DNA from: Bradyrhizobium sp. AUGA SZCCT0176
GTDB lineage: Bacteria; Pseudomonadota; Alphaproteobacteria; Rhizobiales; Xanthobacteraceae
Length of the DNA: 64,000 bases
NCBI RefSeq assembly: GCF_018130145.1
Contig: NZ_JAFCMB010000001.1
Coordinates: 124,001-188,000 of the forward strand
Direction: 5' to 3'
This document shows positions 1 to 9,319 of the stretch, in pieces. The notes below the pieces were generated by a model, which was not told the DNA's origin, did not search any database, and was given only the letters and a program-made list of their open reading frames with translations. The position numbers and the translations under genes are program-made. Within the stretch, counting starts at the first letter, position 1. The number at the start of each line of letters is the position of its first letter.

Positions 1-53
1 TTTCCGTGCAGGTTTGTTTGGGGAACCTCCGGGCATTAGTTCCGTTGCCGTAG

Positions 54-290
54 ATGCCAATCGAACCTCCCGAAATCCCGCCGCCTACACCGGGAAAACC
101 AACCGAGCCGCCGCGCGAAGATCCTCCGGGCAATCCCCGTCCGGAGGTTCCGCCACCGATGCGCGAGCCCGGCGCTCCGCCGCCGCCGCAGGAATTGCCG
201 GGCAAGACGCCGGATGAACTGCCGGTGCGCGGACCGAACGGTCCCGCTACGCCCAATCCGGCCACAGATCGGCCACAGGGAGCAATTTGA
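54..290 (+). CDS. small proline-rich hypothetical protein
   Basis: A 78-residue reading frame made largely of Pro, Glu and Gly, with no signal peptide and no membrane segment. It reads as PPE/PPP-type tracts followed by an RGPNGPATPNP tail. I recall similar short proline-rich proteins in Bradyrhizobium but cannot test homology here. There is no convincing ribosome binding site before the ATG at 54, so an earlier start outside the window is possible. The next gene, a proline-rich OmpA-family protein, has a separate start about 200 bp downstream. No function is proposed. Proline-rich frames arise easily in GC-rich DNA, which lowers confidence. Confidence 0.45.
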   Translation: MPIEPPEIPPPTPGKPTEPPREDPPGNPRPEVPPPMREPGAPPPPQELPGKTPDELPVRGPNGPATPNPATDRPQGAI

Positions 291-486
291 CTTTGATTTG
301 AAAGCGTCGCCTGAATACGCAATGAACAATTGCACATGTAACCTATTGCGTCCGCGAAATAAAAAGCATCCGCGCTCTCCAGCCCGCCACAATCCGGTCT
401 AACGATTAGCCGTTGATCGACCCGCCCACGCAATCGGCAACAACGATTCCTTCGCTGCCAGAACCTTTCCAGGGACCCAGAACATC

Positions 487-2589
487 ATGACAAACCTTCG
501 CATCGTGCTGCTTGCCACGACCGCTCTGACGGTGACGCAGATCGCGACATCCGCCTCGCACGCGCAAAATGCGCCACTGGTCGTCGCACAGGCCAGGGAG
601 GAGCTCGGTCCCGACGGAAAGCCCAAGGCGCCGCCAAAGGGCGCGCCGCCGCCGGCCGCGAAGCCACCGACACCACCTGCGCCGCCACCGGCTGTGGCTC
701 CGCCTCCACGCCCGGCACCTCCGCCGGCTCCGCCGCCTGCTGCGGCTCCTCCGCCGCGTCCCGCACCGCCGCCGGCACCACCCGCCGCCGCGCCGCCGCC
801 GCGGCCGACACCTCCTCCCGCGCCGCCACCGGCGGCTGCGCCGAAGCCACCAGCTCCGCCCGCCGCTGCGCCGCCTCCGCGTCCAACGCCGCCGCCGGCT
901 GCGGCTCCGCCCGCACGTCCGACACCAACGCCGCCGCCTGCCGCAGCTCCGCCCGCGCGTACGCCGCCTCCGCCAGCGGCAACCACCACGCCTGCGCCGA
1001 CCGCATCGCCGCCCGCTGCAGGCAGCACAACGACGACACCTCCGGGTGCGCCACCGCGCCCGGGCACGGGCGCGCCTCCGGCTGGCACCAAGCGTGTGCC
1101 GGGAGCGCCGGGCGCAGCCCCCACGGCAACGCCAACCGCTACACCATCGCCGACCACGCCTCCGGCCGCTGCAACGCCTTCGACGCCTCCTGCCGGCGCA
1201 GCTCCGACGGCGCCTTCGCGTCCAGGCGCAACAACGCCGCCCGCTGCGGGCGGCGCGACGACGACACCTCCGGGTGGTCAGCCGCCACGCCCCGGTCAGC
1301 CACCCGGCGCACCGCCGGCTGCCGGAACGACACCGCCTGCTGGCGCACCGCCGGCCGCCGGAACGACGCCGCCTGCGGGCGCACCCCCGTCAGCCGGAGC
1401 GCCGACGCCCGGCCAGCAGGGACGCCCGGTCATTCCGCCCGCACCTCCCGCCGGCGCCCCGGCCCCAAGTACCGTCCCTGGATCGGCAGCCGCAACAGCA
1501 CCGCCCGGCAGATCGCAAAACGCTCCGCCGACGGTTGCACCGGCCTTCCGGGCCGCACCCACGGTCACAACGCAACTGCCGTCAGCGCCACCGCCGCGGC
1601 GGGAAAACATGACGCCACTCGCGATCGGCGCAGGCGTTGTGGCCGGCGCCGTGGTCGGCGCGACCATCGCCAACATGCACAGCCAGCGGCGCGAAACCAT
1701 CGAAGGCGGTCGCACCATCTACACCGAGCCGGACCGGATCATCATCCGCGACCCGAGCGGCCAGCAATACGTCCGCGGCAACGATCTCTATCGCTTCCGT
1801 TATGGTGCGCGTGACATCCAGACCGAGACCGTCGGCGGCGAAACCCGCACCATCGTGATCCGGCCGGACGGCAGCCGGATCATCACCGTGGTCGGCAACG
1901 ACGGGCGGCTGCTGCGCCGGATCCGCCGCGACGAACGGGGCCGCGAGGTCATCATCATCGACAACAGCTACCGCGATCCGCGCGCGGTCGGCGGCTTCTA
2001 TGTCGATCTGCCGCCGCCAGTGGTCAACATGCCCTACGACCGCTACATCGTCAGCGCGGACGAAGCGACCCCGGAAGTGATCTACGACACCATGGTGGCG
2101 CCGCCGGTACAACGGATCGACCGGCGCTACTCGCTCGACGAAATCCGCTACAGCCCCAATGTCCGGATGCAGATGCCGAGCATCGACGTCAACTCGATCA
2201 ACTTCGCAACCGGTTCGTGGGAGATCCCGCCGGACCAGGCGGCGAGGCTGCAGGCGATCGCCGACGGCCTCAACCGCGCGATCCAGGCCAACCCGCGCGA
2301 GGTGTTCCTGATCGAAGGGCACACCGACAGGGTGGGCTCCGACATCGACAATCTCTCGCTGTCGGACCGCCGCGCCGAATCCGCCGCAACGCTGCTGACG
2401 CAGCAGTTCGGCGTGCCAGCGGAGAACCTGACCTCGCAGGGTTATGGCGAGCAGTATCCGAAGGAGCAGACGGACGGACCGAGCGAGATCAACCGGCGCG
2501 TCACGGTCCGCCGCATCACCCCGCTGCTCAATGGCGGCCAGGCCTCGCTGCCGCCGCCCCCGCCCGGCACCGCGCCACCGCGGCGTTGA
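487..2589 (+). CDS. OmpA-family outer-membrane/peptidoglycan-binding protein with long Pro/Ala-rich region
   Basis: A 700-residue exported protein. Residues 1-26 form a signal peptide ending near ASHAQ. Residues about 45-360 are almost entirely Pro, Ala, Thr and Gly, with recurrent APPPAAAPP and TTPPAGAPP motifs. A glycine/alanine-rich hydrophobic stretch follows at about 376-397. A charged middle domain contains repeated R-x-I-x-I strands. The C-terminal OmpA-like domain (about 567-683) has FATGSWEIPP, the EGHTDRVGS motif and the NRRVTVR end typical of peptidoglycan binding. The family normally anchors the outer envelope to the cell wall through diaminopimelate. The Pro/Ala tract may act as a stiff spacer across the periplasm, which is inference. 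The gene ends at a strong bidirectional terminator. Confidence 0.9.
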   Translation: MTNLRIVLLATTALTVTQIATSASHAQNAPLVVAQAREELGPDGKPKAPPKGAPPPAAKPPTPPAPPPAVAPPPRPAPPPAPPPAAAPPPRPAPPPAPPAAAPPPRPTPPPAPPPAAAPKPPAPPAAAPPPRPTPPPAAAPPARPTPTPPPAAAPPARTPPPPAATTTPAPTASPPAAGSTTTTPPGAPPRPGTGAPPAGTKRVPGAPGAAPTATPTATPSPTTPPAAATPSTPPAGAAPTAPSRPGATTPPAAGGATTTPPGGQPPRPGQPPGAPPAAGTTPPAGAPPAAGTTPPAGAPPSAGAPTPGQQGRPVIPPAPPAGAPAPSTVPGSAAATAPPGRSQNAPPTVAPAFRAAPTVTTQLPSAPPPRRENMTPLAIGAGVVAGAVVGATIANMHSQRRETIEGGRTIYTEPDRIIIRDPSGQQYVRGNDLYRFRYGARDIQTETVGGETRTIVIRPDGSRIITVVGNDGRLLRRIRRDERGREVIIIDNSYRDPRAVGGFYVDLPPPVVNMPYDRYIVSADEATPEVIYDTMVAPPVQRIDRRYSLDEIRYSPNVRMQMPSIDVNSINFATGSWEIPPDQAARLQAIADGLNRAIQANPREVFLIEGHTDRVGSDIDNLSLSDRRAESAATLLTQQFGVPAENLTSQGYGEQYPKEQTDGPSEINRRVTVRRITPLLNGGQASLPPPPPGTAPPRR

Positions 2590-2610
2590 GTTGGTCACCA
2601 CCAAATGAAA

Positions 2611-2640
2611 ATGGCCGGGAGCAATCCCGGCCATTTTTGT
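2611..2640. terminator. bidirectional intrinsic terminator
   Basis: A 10-bp perfect stem, ATGGCCGGGA pairing with TCCCGGCCAT, closed by a GCAA tetraloop (GNRA class). It is followed by TTTTTGTTTTTG on the plus strand and flanked by AAAA on the other side. It lies between the converging OmpA-family and homocysteine methyltransferase genes and can serve both. Confidence 0.88.
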
Positions 2641-2647
2641 TTTTGTG

Positions 2648-3604
2648 TCAGGCGCTGAGCGCCCGCGGCGGCAGGCAGGCGTCGCAGATCGCCGCCACGT
2701 GACGATGGTCGGTGCCGCAACAACCGCCCAGAATGCGCATCGCCGGAAACGAGCGCCTGAGATTCAGATAGCGCCGGCCGAGATCCTGCGGATCGCCCGC
2801 ATCGAGCGTTGCAGACTCATCCAGTTCGGCATGGCTCTTGGTCGATGCATTGGCCCTGACGCCATGGATGCGCTTGACCCAAGCCTCGTCGGCCTTCAGC
2901 GCATGCTCGAAATGCGTCGGATGCGCGCAATTGACCAGGAAGTACTCGACCGAATCCTGCACCGCGCGATCCACCGCCTCGATCGCTTCGCGCAACGTCC
3001 CGCCATTGACCAGACGGCCGTCGGTTTCCACCGTGAACGAGATCACCGCCGGAATCTGCTGCGCCCTGGCCGCACGCGCGATGCCGATCGCTTCATTGAT
3101 GTTCGTGAGCGTATAGGCCGTCACCATGTCGGCGCCGCCTTCGACGAAGGCCGCAATCTGCGCGCCATGATAGGCCTCGGCTTCGGCCGCATCCATGTTG
3201 CCGGCCTTGTAACCGTCGCCGCGCGGGCCGATGGCGCCGCTGACGACGCAGGGCGTCATCGGCCTTTCCCATTCGGCGCGCAGCTCCTCGAGCAACCCGA
3301 TCCCGCGAATGTTGATCGCCCTGAGCGCGGCCGCATCGTAACCAAGCATGGCGCCCCAATCGGGATTGGCCCGCCATGTCGGGCTGTCCAGCACAAAGCC
3401 AACGCCATGGTCGCGCGCGACCGCCATATAGGCCTGGTAGTATCGCTTCAGCGTGCCCCGGCCTACCTCGCTGTCGAGCAGCACGAAGGCGGCGAAATGG
3501 GGCAGATCAATCCCTTCATGGAAGATCAGCGTCGTTTCCATGCCGCCATCGGTGAGGAAAATACCGCCGCGGCGCTGCGGCAGGTCGTATCGATATTTTG
3601 TCAT
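2648..3604 (-). CDS. homocysteine S-methyltransferase family protein
   Basis: A 318-residue TIM-barrel methyltransferase of the MmuM/BHMT family. These enzymes move a methyl group from S-methylmethionine, betaine or a similar donor to homocysteine to make methionine. Visible family signatures are the N-terminal FLTDGGMETTL strand, the first zinc-ligand cysteine in NCAHP and the paired cysteines in GGCCGTD near the C terminus. All three thiolate ligands are present, so it is probably active. The gene stands alone, convergent with the OmpA gene and divergent from a TetR regulator about 230 bp away, which might control it. The methyl donor cannot be told from sequence. A true cobalamin-dependent MetH is excluded by length. 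Confidence 0.88.
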   Translation of the reverse strand: MTKYRYDLPQRRGGIFLTDGGMETTLIFHEGIDLPHFAAFVLLDSEVGRGTLKRYYQAYMAVARDHGVGFVLDSPTWRANPDWGAMLGYDAAALRAINIRGIGLLEELRAEWERPMTPCVVSGAIGPRGDGYKAGNMDAAEAEAYHGAQIAAFVEGGADMVTAYTLTNINEAIGIARAARAQQIPAVISFTVETDGRLVNGGTLREAIEAVDRAVQDSVEYFLVNCAHPTHFEHALKADEAWVKRIHGVRANASTKSHAELDESATLDAGDPQDLGRRYLNLRRSFPAMRILGGCCGTDHRHVAAICDACLPPRALSA

Positions 3605-3801
3605 TGCAATATCTCCGTGATCGGCAAAAGGCGCTGATGATAGGTCCGGCGCGGCGCGCCCTGGTCTGGTGGAACTGGTGCCGCATAGTGTCGCGGTTTC
3701 CTAGGCGGCTCGTGGTGCGGCTGAATTTCGGGCCGTAAAATGCTAGGAAATCAGACGGTTGCGCGGCGCGTGCAAAATCGCGGCGCCAGTGCACGGAGTC
3801 A

Positions 3802-3824
3802 AAACCGTACCGCAAGTACAGTTT
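3802..3824. promoter_or_regulatory. candidate TetR operator (9-5-9 inverted repeat)
   Basis: AAACCGTAC and GTACAGTTT form arms that match at 8 of 9 positions as an inverted repeat, separated by the 5-nt spacer CGCAA. The site ends 13 nt before the ATG of the TetR gene. Its size and symmetry are what a TetR dimer commonly binds, so self-repression is likely; this is inferred. Confidence 0.5.
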
Positions 3825-3837
3825 CTGGAGACACGCG

Positions 3838-4458
3838 ATGGGAAAAGGCGAAGCGACGCGCGAGCGAATTCTCGAGATCGCGGAAGCGGCCGTGCTCGCG
3901 AAGGGATTTGGCGCCACATCGATCGACGAAGTGATCGCGGAGGCCGGCCTCACCAAGAGCGGCTTCTTTTATCACTTCAAGGACAAGAATGCGCTCGCAC
4001 GCGAAATGCTGCGCCGCTACGTCAAGACCAACGACCAGCTGTTCGACGACATCTTCGCACGCGGCCGGCAGCTCTCGGACGATCCGCTGCAGGCGTTCCT
4101 GATTTCGCTAAAACTGCTCGCCGAAGTGATGGCCGATCTGCCGAACGGGCATCCCGGCTGCCTGATTGCCAGCGTCTGCTATCAGGAGCGGCTGTTCGAC
4201 CGCGAGGTGCGCGAGCTCACCGCACAGTCGGTGCGCGACTGGAATGCGCGCTTCCGCCACATCCTCGACGGCATCGCCGCCGTCCATCCACTGCGGGAGC
4301 CGATCGATCTCGACGATCTCGCCGACATGATGTCGTGCATTGTCGATGGTGCGATCATCATGTCGAAAACGCTGAACGATCCGAGCCGGCTGGAACGGCA
4401 GATCCTGATCTTTCGAAGCTGCGTGAAGCTGATCTTCTCAGTTCCATCGCTGTCCTGA
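3838..4458 (+). CDS. TetR/AcrR family transcriptional regulator
   Basis: A 206-residue one-component repressor. Residues about 8-55 hold the TetR helix-turn-helix, including the family signature around TSIDEVIAEAGLTKSGFFYH and the FKDKNALA helix. The rest is an all-helical ligand and dimer domain with a Cys-containing PNGHPGCLIAS segment typical of TetR C-terminal domains. GGAG sits 7 nt before the ATG. A near-perfect inverted repeat lies directly upstream and may be its operator. Divergent from the homocysteine methyltransferase gene, it could regulate itself, that gene or distant targets. The ligand is unknown. Confidence 0.9.
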   Translation: MGKGEATRERILEIAEAAVLAKGFGATSIDEVIAEAGLTKSGFFYHFKDKNALAREMLRRYVKTNDQLFDDIFARGRQLSDDPLQAFLISLKLLAEVMADLPNGHPGCLIASVCYQERLFDREVRELTAQSVRDWNARFRHILDGIAAVHPLREPIDLDDLADMMSCIVDGAIIMSKTLNDPSRLERQILIFRSCVKLIFSVPSLS

Positions 4459-4474
4459 CGCAGGCGTCGACAGT

Positions 4475-6232
4475 TCATTTCGCAGCGGCAAGCCCCAGCG
4501 CGTCGACCATCACGCGGAAGACTTCCGTATTGTCCATCGAACCCTTGACCCGTTCGCTGCCGGGCCCGGTCGCGGTCAGGATGACGTCTTCGCCGGAATG
4601 CACGCTGGCGTTCATCATCGCCGGCAGATTGCCGGGCCGCAGCACGGCGCCGGGAACGCCCTTGTACTTTTCGTTGGCCTTGAAGGTTCCGTCATCGTCT
4701 CCCTTCATGGTCGGGTCGTTCGGGCCGTCGAGTTTGGGGCGGAAGGTCTCGTAATGGTCGGGCAGGCTGGCCGAGAAGATGGCGAGCCGCCGGCTGACGT
4801 CGACGCGCGAGGGATAGCCGTCGGCATCGGGCGCCGGGTAATTCGGGAAGCCGGCCTTGTCGTAGACGCCGACGCGCTCGCGCATCGGCGCTTCCGATGT
4901 CGTGCTCATGTCGTGATTGATGGTGCCGACCAGTGCGTTGGGGTGGTTATGGTCCGGCGTCACCAGGATCAGGGTGTCGTCGCCGCGCTTGCTCGCCCAG
5001 TCGCGGGCGAGCCGCACCGCATTGTCGAGCATGATGGTGTCGTAGACGGCGCGGTCAAAGTCGAGGGCATGCGCGTATTTGTCGATCAATCCGGATTCCA
5101 CCATCAAGAAGAAGCCGGCCTCGTTTTTCGACAGCACGTTCAGCGCGGCCTGGAGCTGCTCGGTCAGGTCGGGCTGCTCGGGAAATTTCTTGACGCCGCC
5201 ACCCTTGAGGAATTTGCGATCCAGCGCCCCGTCCATATTTCCCGTGGCGAACAACCCGAGCAATTGCCGCGTCTCGGGTTTGGCCGCCAACGCATTGAGT
5301 TCGCCTGCGGTCGTCGCCAGGGCATAACCGGCCTCGCGGAACCGGGCGATATAATCGATCTCGTCCTTGCGCTTGGATCCGGCCGCCGACTTCGGCAGGA
5401 AGTTCGCACTGCCGCCGCCCAGCAACACGTCGGGCCTCGCCACAAAGAGCTGCTCGACAATCTCATCATAGGCAGCCCGGCGGCGCGTATGCGCCACCAT
5501 CGCCGCCGGCGTGGCGTCCTCGATTTCGGTGGTGGTCACGATACCGATGCTCATCTTGAGCCGGCGCCTGGCAAGGCTCGTGATGGTTTCGACCTTGGGA
5601 TCGTCGAACGCGTCTCTGGTGCGGTCCGCATAGACGCCCATCGCGTTGACCGCGCTCTTGTGGCCGGTGGAATAGGCGCTGGCCGAGTTTGCCGAATCGG
5701 TGATGATCGAATCCGAGCCGGCGGTCGCCACCAGCGCCGTATGCGGCATGTCGTCCATCGCAAGCTTGCCGAGGCTCTTGCCCTCCGCAATGCCCTTGGA
5801 AAGCAGCCGCGCGCCGACGCGATGGGCGGGCGACATTCCGTCGCCGATGAACAGGATCACGTTCTTCGCCTTGCGCGGCCCGGTGTCGTAGATCATCCAC
5901 GTCACCTTGCGGCTCTTCGTGCCGTCACTGACCTCGACGACGAACGGGCCGGGCTTTGCCAGCTCGACATCGCGAAGCATCAGCGCGGATTGGTCCTTGC
6001 CGTCCTCACGCTCGATAAACGTTGCGGACCGACCGAACACGGCGGCATGGTCCTCGCCGTTGACCGTTACCTTCAATTTCGACTGGTCGACCCGGTCAGG
6101 GAATTCGACCTTGAAGTCGAACCGCGCGCCGGAGAGAATTTCGGCACGGTCAATCGGATAAACTGTTTGGGCAACAACCGGCGATGCCGAGAACAGGACG
6201 GCGAGGGTGATGACGGTGACTGGCTTGATCAA
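4475..6232 (-). CDS. alkaline phosphatase (PhoA-type), periplasmic
   Basis: A metal-dependent phosphomonoesterase of about 585 residues. Motifs: ILFIGDGMS (first metal-binding aspartate), the nucleophile region TDSANSASAYSTGHK, VTPDHNHP and a C-terminal HSGEDV histidine. A TTG start at 6232 is chosen because it is preceded by GGAG at 7 nt and opens directly on a clean signal peptide (IKPVTVITLAVLFSASPVVAQ region). Upstream ATG starts would add a charged non-signal extension. An N-terminal beta-rich domain precedes the catalytic domain. It probably releases phosphate from organic esters in the periplasm. One CTGTCAT half-site lies upstream, which is not enough to call a Pho box. Confidence 0.88.
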   Translation of the reverse strand: MIKPVTVITLAVLFSASPVVAQTVYPIDRAEILSGARFDFKVEFPDRVDQSKLKVTVNGEDHAAVFGRSATFIEREDGKDQSALMLRDVELAKPGPFVVEVSDGTKSRKVTWMIYDTGPRKAKNVILFIGDGMSPAHRVGARLLSKGIAEGKSLGKLAMDDMPHTALVATAGSDSIITDSANSASAYSTGHKSAVNAMGVYADRTRDAFDDPKVETITSLARRRLKMSIGIVTTTEIEDATPAAMVAHTRRRAAYDEIVEQLFVARPDVLLGGGSANFLPKSAAGSKRKDEIDYIARFREAGYALATTAGELNALAAKPETRQLLGLFATGNMDGALDRKFLKGGGVKKFPEQPDLTEQLQAALNVLSKNEAGFFLMVESGLIDKYAHALDFDRAVYDTIMLDNAVRLARDWASKRGDDTLILVTPDHNHPNALVGTINHDMSTTSEAPMRERVGVYDKAGFPNYPAPDADGYPSRVDVSRRLAIFSASLPDHYETFRPKLDGPNDPTMKGDDDGTFKANEKYKGVPGAVLRPGNLPAMMNASVHSGEDVILTATGPGSERVKGSMDNTEVFRVMVDALGLAAAK

Positions 6233-6384
6233 TCTCGGGCTCCGCGCGTGCTTGCCGGCGGGACAGCGACAGCCATTGCTCAGCAAGAAGTGAAGGTGAC
6301 CAGTTCTATCCACCCCGGATGACAGCTATGTAACGGCGGGCCGCAGCGGTGCAGAGGCGCCAAACAAAGTCCGGCCTCGCAGGT

Positions 6385-7779
<1,395 letters not shown>

Positions 7780-7840
7780 TCAAACTTTGCGCTTGTCGGC
7801 ACGCCTTTAATAGCACGAGGCAGCAGCTGGCCGGGATGGC

Positions 7841-8596
7841 TCAGCCCGGCTGGCGCGAGCCCTTGGTCAGACGGTTCCAGGGCCGGGCCAGGCGGGCCAA
7901 TGCGGTCTCGACGGCCGAATCCGAGACCCGGGTCGACGGCCAGCGGTATAGCCAGCCATGGGCCAGCCAGATCACCAGAAAGCTCACCAGGCCGGCGGCC
8001 GCCACATCGGTGAAAAAATGCCCGCCAAACGCCATCCGCAGCACAGAGGTGGTGATCCCGAACAGGGTCGCCGCCACATAGGCCAACGGCCGCCACGTCG
8101 GGGGCGTCAGCGCCGCGGGCGCGTAGGCCCAGAACGCGGTGGCGCCCTCGCCGGAGAAGAACGAGCAGTTGCGCCCGCAGGTGCCGCGCGGATCCCAATA
8201 CGGCACGAACTCCTGCGGCCCATTGAACTGCGTCACCACCACCGGCCGCGGCCGGCCCCAATAGCTCTTGAAGGTGAGGTTGGTGAGAACGACCGCAGAT
8301 AGCAAAATGGTGCTCAGCAGGAATACCGCGGTTCGCGCGCGAATGAACATCGGCAAATCCGGCCGCACCATCTTCACCACGATGGCCGCGAGCGACGGCA
8401 ATGCGAGCGCCCACGCGATCCACATCGCGGCGTCGCGGGCGATGGCGGCGAGCCAGCTCTGCTTCAACGGAAACGAATGGGTCGCGGGATCGTAGAACAA
8501 CGCCGCCAATTTCAGATCGAGTTCAGGGAAAATCCCGAACAGCAGTCCGATAATGAGCGCCAGCCCCAGCGCGATGAAAAGTCCGGTCCGGTTCAT
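7841..8596 (-). CDS. PAP2-family membrane phosphatase (lipid phosphatase-like)
   Basis: A 251-residue integral membrane protein with about five or six hydrophobic segments. The three PAP2 signature blocks are present: KSYWGRPRP, FFSGEGATAFW and LRMAFGGHFFTDVAAA. In the second block the usual SGH reads SGE, so the histidine that acts as general acid is replaced by glutamate. I recall this SGE form in some proteobacterial LpxE/LpxF-like proteins, so it need not mean loss of activity. Likely substrates are lipid A or undecaprenyl or phosphatidyl phosphates at the outer face of the inner membrane. A CGRNC pair precedes the second block. Confidence 0.8.
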   Translation of the reverse strand: MNRTGLFIALGLALIIGLLFGIFPELDLKLAALFYDPATHSFPLKQSWLAAIARDAAMWIAWALALPSLAAIVVKMVRPDLPMFIRARTAVFLLSTILLSAVVLTNLTFKSYWGRPRPVVVTQFNGPQEFVPYWDPRGTCGRNCSFFSGEGATAFWAYAPAALTPPTWRPLAYVAATLFGITTSVLRMAFGGHFFTDVAAAGLVSFLVIWLAHGWLYRWPSTRVSDSAVETALARLARPWNRLTKGSRQPG

Positions 8597-8635
8597 GGCG
8601 CGGTGTTTAACCGAGGGGATGGGTCTTGAAAAGGC

Positions 8636-9127
8636 TCACGGATGCGGCCGTGAGTGCGCCGGCAGCGGCGGTGGCGGCCGCAAAGGTCTTGGCGGTTCGC
8701 GCCATAAGCCGGCGGAGCGACCCGCGATCAACCAGTAGACCAGACCCGCGACGATGCCCGCTCCGGTCATGATTTCGAGATGGCGGCGGACGATGCCGTC
8801 AAAGCGCATCGTTTCGGGATCGAACGGGACCAGACCGAGATAGCAGGCGCAGCCTACCAGCGCGCCGCCGATCGCATAGGTCAGCACGCCCCGGACATAA
8901 AACGCTTCGGTGATCAGCACCACGATCAGCGCAGGCAACAGTGCAAAACCGGACAGGAAGATAAAGCCGAAGCCGAGCACGACATTGATCGCGCCCTGAT
9001 CGATCGGCCCTGCGCCGAGATCGCTGAATTCGGGATACAGCACCGCGCCGACCACGATCATCCCCGCCGCCAGACAGGCGAACAGGAATCCGAACAGGAT
9101 GACGAAGAAGCGGCCGATCAGCGCCAT
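8636..9127 (-). CDS. hypothetical inner-membrane protein, four predicted TM segments
   Basis: A 163-residue protein with four strongly hydrophobic stretches at about 7-29, 46-72, 80-98 and 120-138 and a short cytosolic Pro/Arg-rich tail. No motif that I recognise. The order PAP2 gene then this gene on the same strand (about 40 bp apart) suggests co-transcription. The tail, ending in repeated Pro and Arg-Pro, is low-complexity. Function unknown. Confidence 0.7.
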   Translation of the reverse strand: MALIGRFFVILFGFLFACLAAGMIVVGAVLYPEFSDLGAGPIDQGAINVVLGFGFIFLSGFALLPALIVVLITEAFYVRGVLTYAIGGALVGCACYLGLVPFDPETMRFDGIVRRHLEIMTGAGIVAGLVYWLIAGRSAGLWREPPRPLRPPPPLPAHSRPHP

Positions 9128-9174
9128 AGCATCAATCCGTCATTGCGTCGCTGCTCGGTCACGAACCTCTCCAC

Positions 9175-9301
9175 CGTCATGCCCGGGCTTAGCCGTCTGA
9201 AGGACGGCGTCGCTTCCGCTCGCCTATGCCCGGGCATCCACGTCTTGCTTCGCTGAGACCACGTTAAGACGTGGATGGCCGGGTCAAGCCCGGCCATGAC
9301 G
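9175..9301. repeat. intergenic palindromic repeat, family A (copy 1)
   Basis: Outer arms of the CGTCATGCCCGGGC / GCCCGGCCATGACG type enclose a conserved core, GACGGCGTCGCTTCCGCTCG, and a second hairpin around ACGTGGATG. The same core occurs at 33435-33558 (opposite orientation) and 61288-61407. It is a REP/BIME-like element between the membrane protein gene and rlmN. Confidence 0.85.
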
Positions 9302-9319
9302 AATTTGATATCGGTCAAC

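Noticed and set aside
399..1157. Long minus-strand frame rich in Gly, Ala and Val opposite the Pro-rich OmpA tract
   Set aside because: It is the reverse reading of the Pro/Ala repeat. Such frames appear in any long proline-rich coding region.
487..1600. The repetitive Pro/Ala region considered as a CRISPR-like or satellite array
   Set aside because: Units vary in length and in sequence and stay in the OmpA reading frame, so it is coding low-complexity DNA.
4598..6322. A 574-codon open frame on the plus strand opposite the alkaline phosphatase gene
   Set aside because: It is an antisense shadow caused by high GC content at codon position 3. It has no ribosome site and a composition unlike a real protein.
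6319..6325. Pho-box half-site before the alkaline phosphatase gene
   Set aside because: Only one CTGTCAT copy is present and the second, 11 bp away, is not. Listed only as a weak hint.
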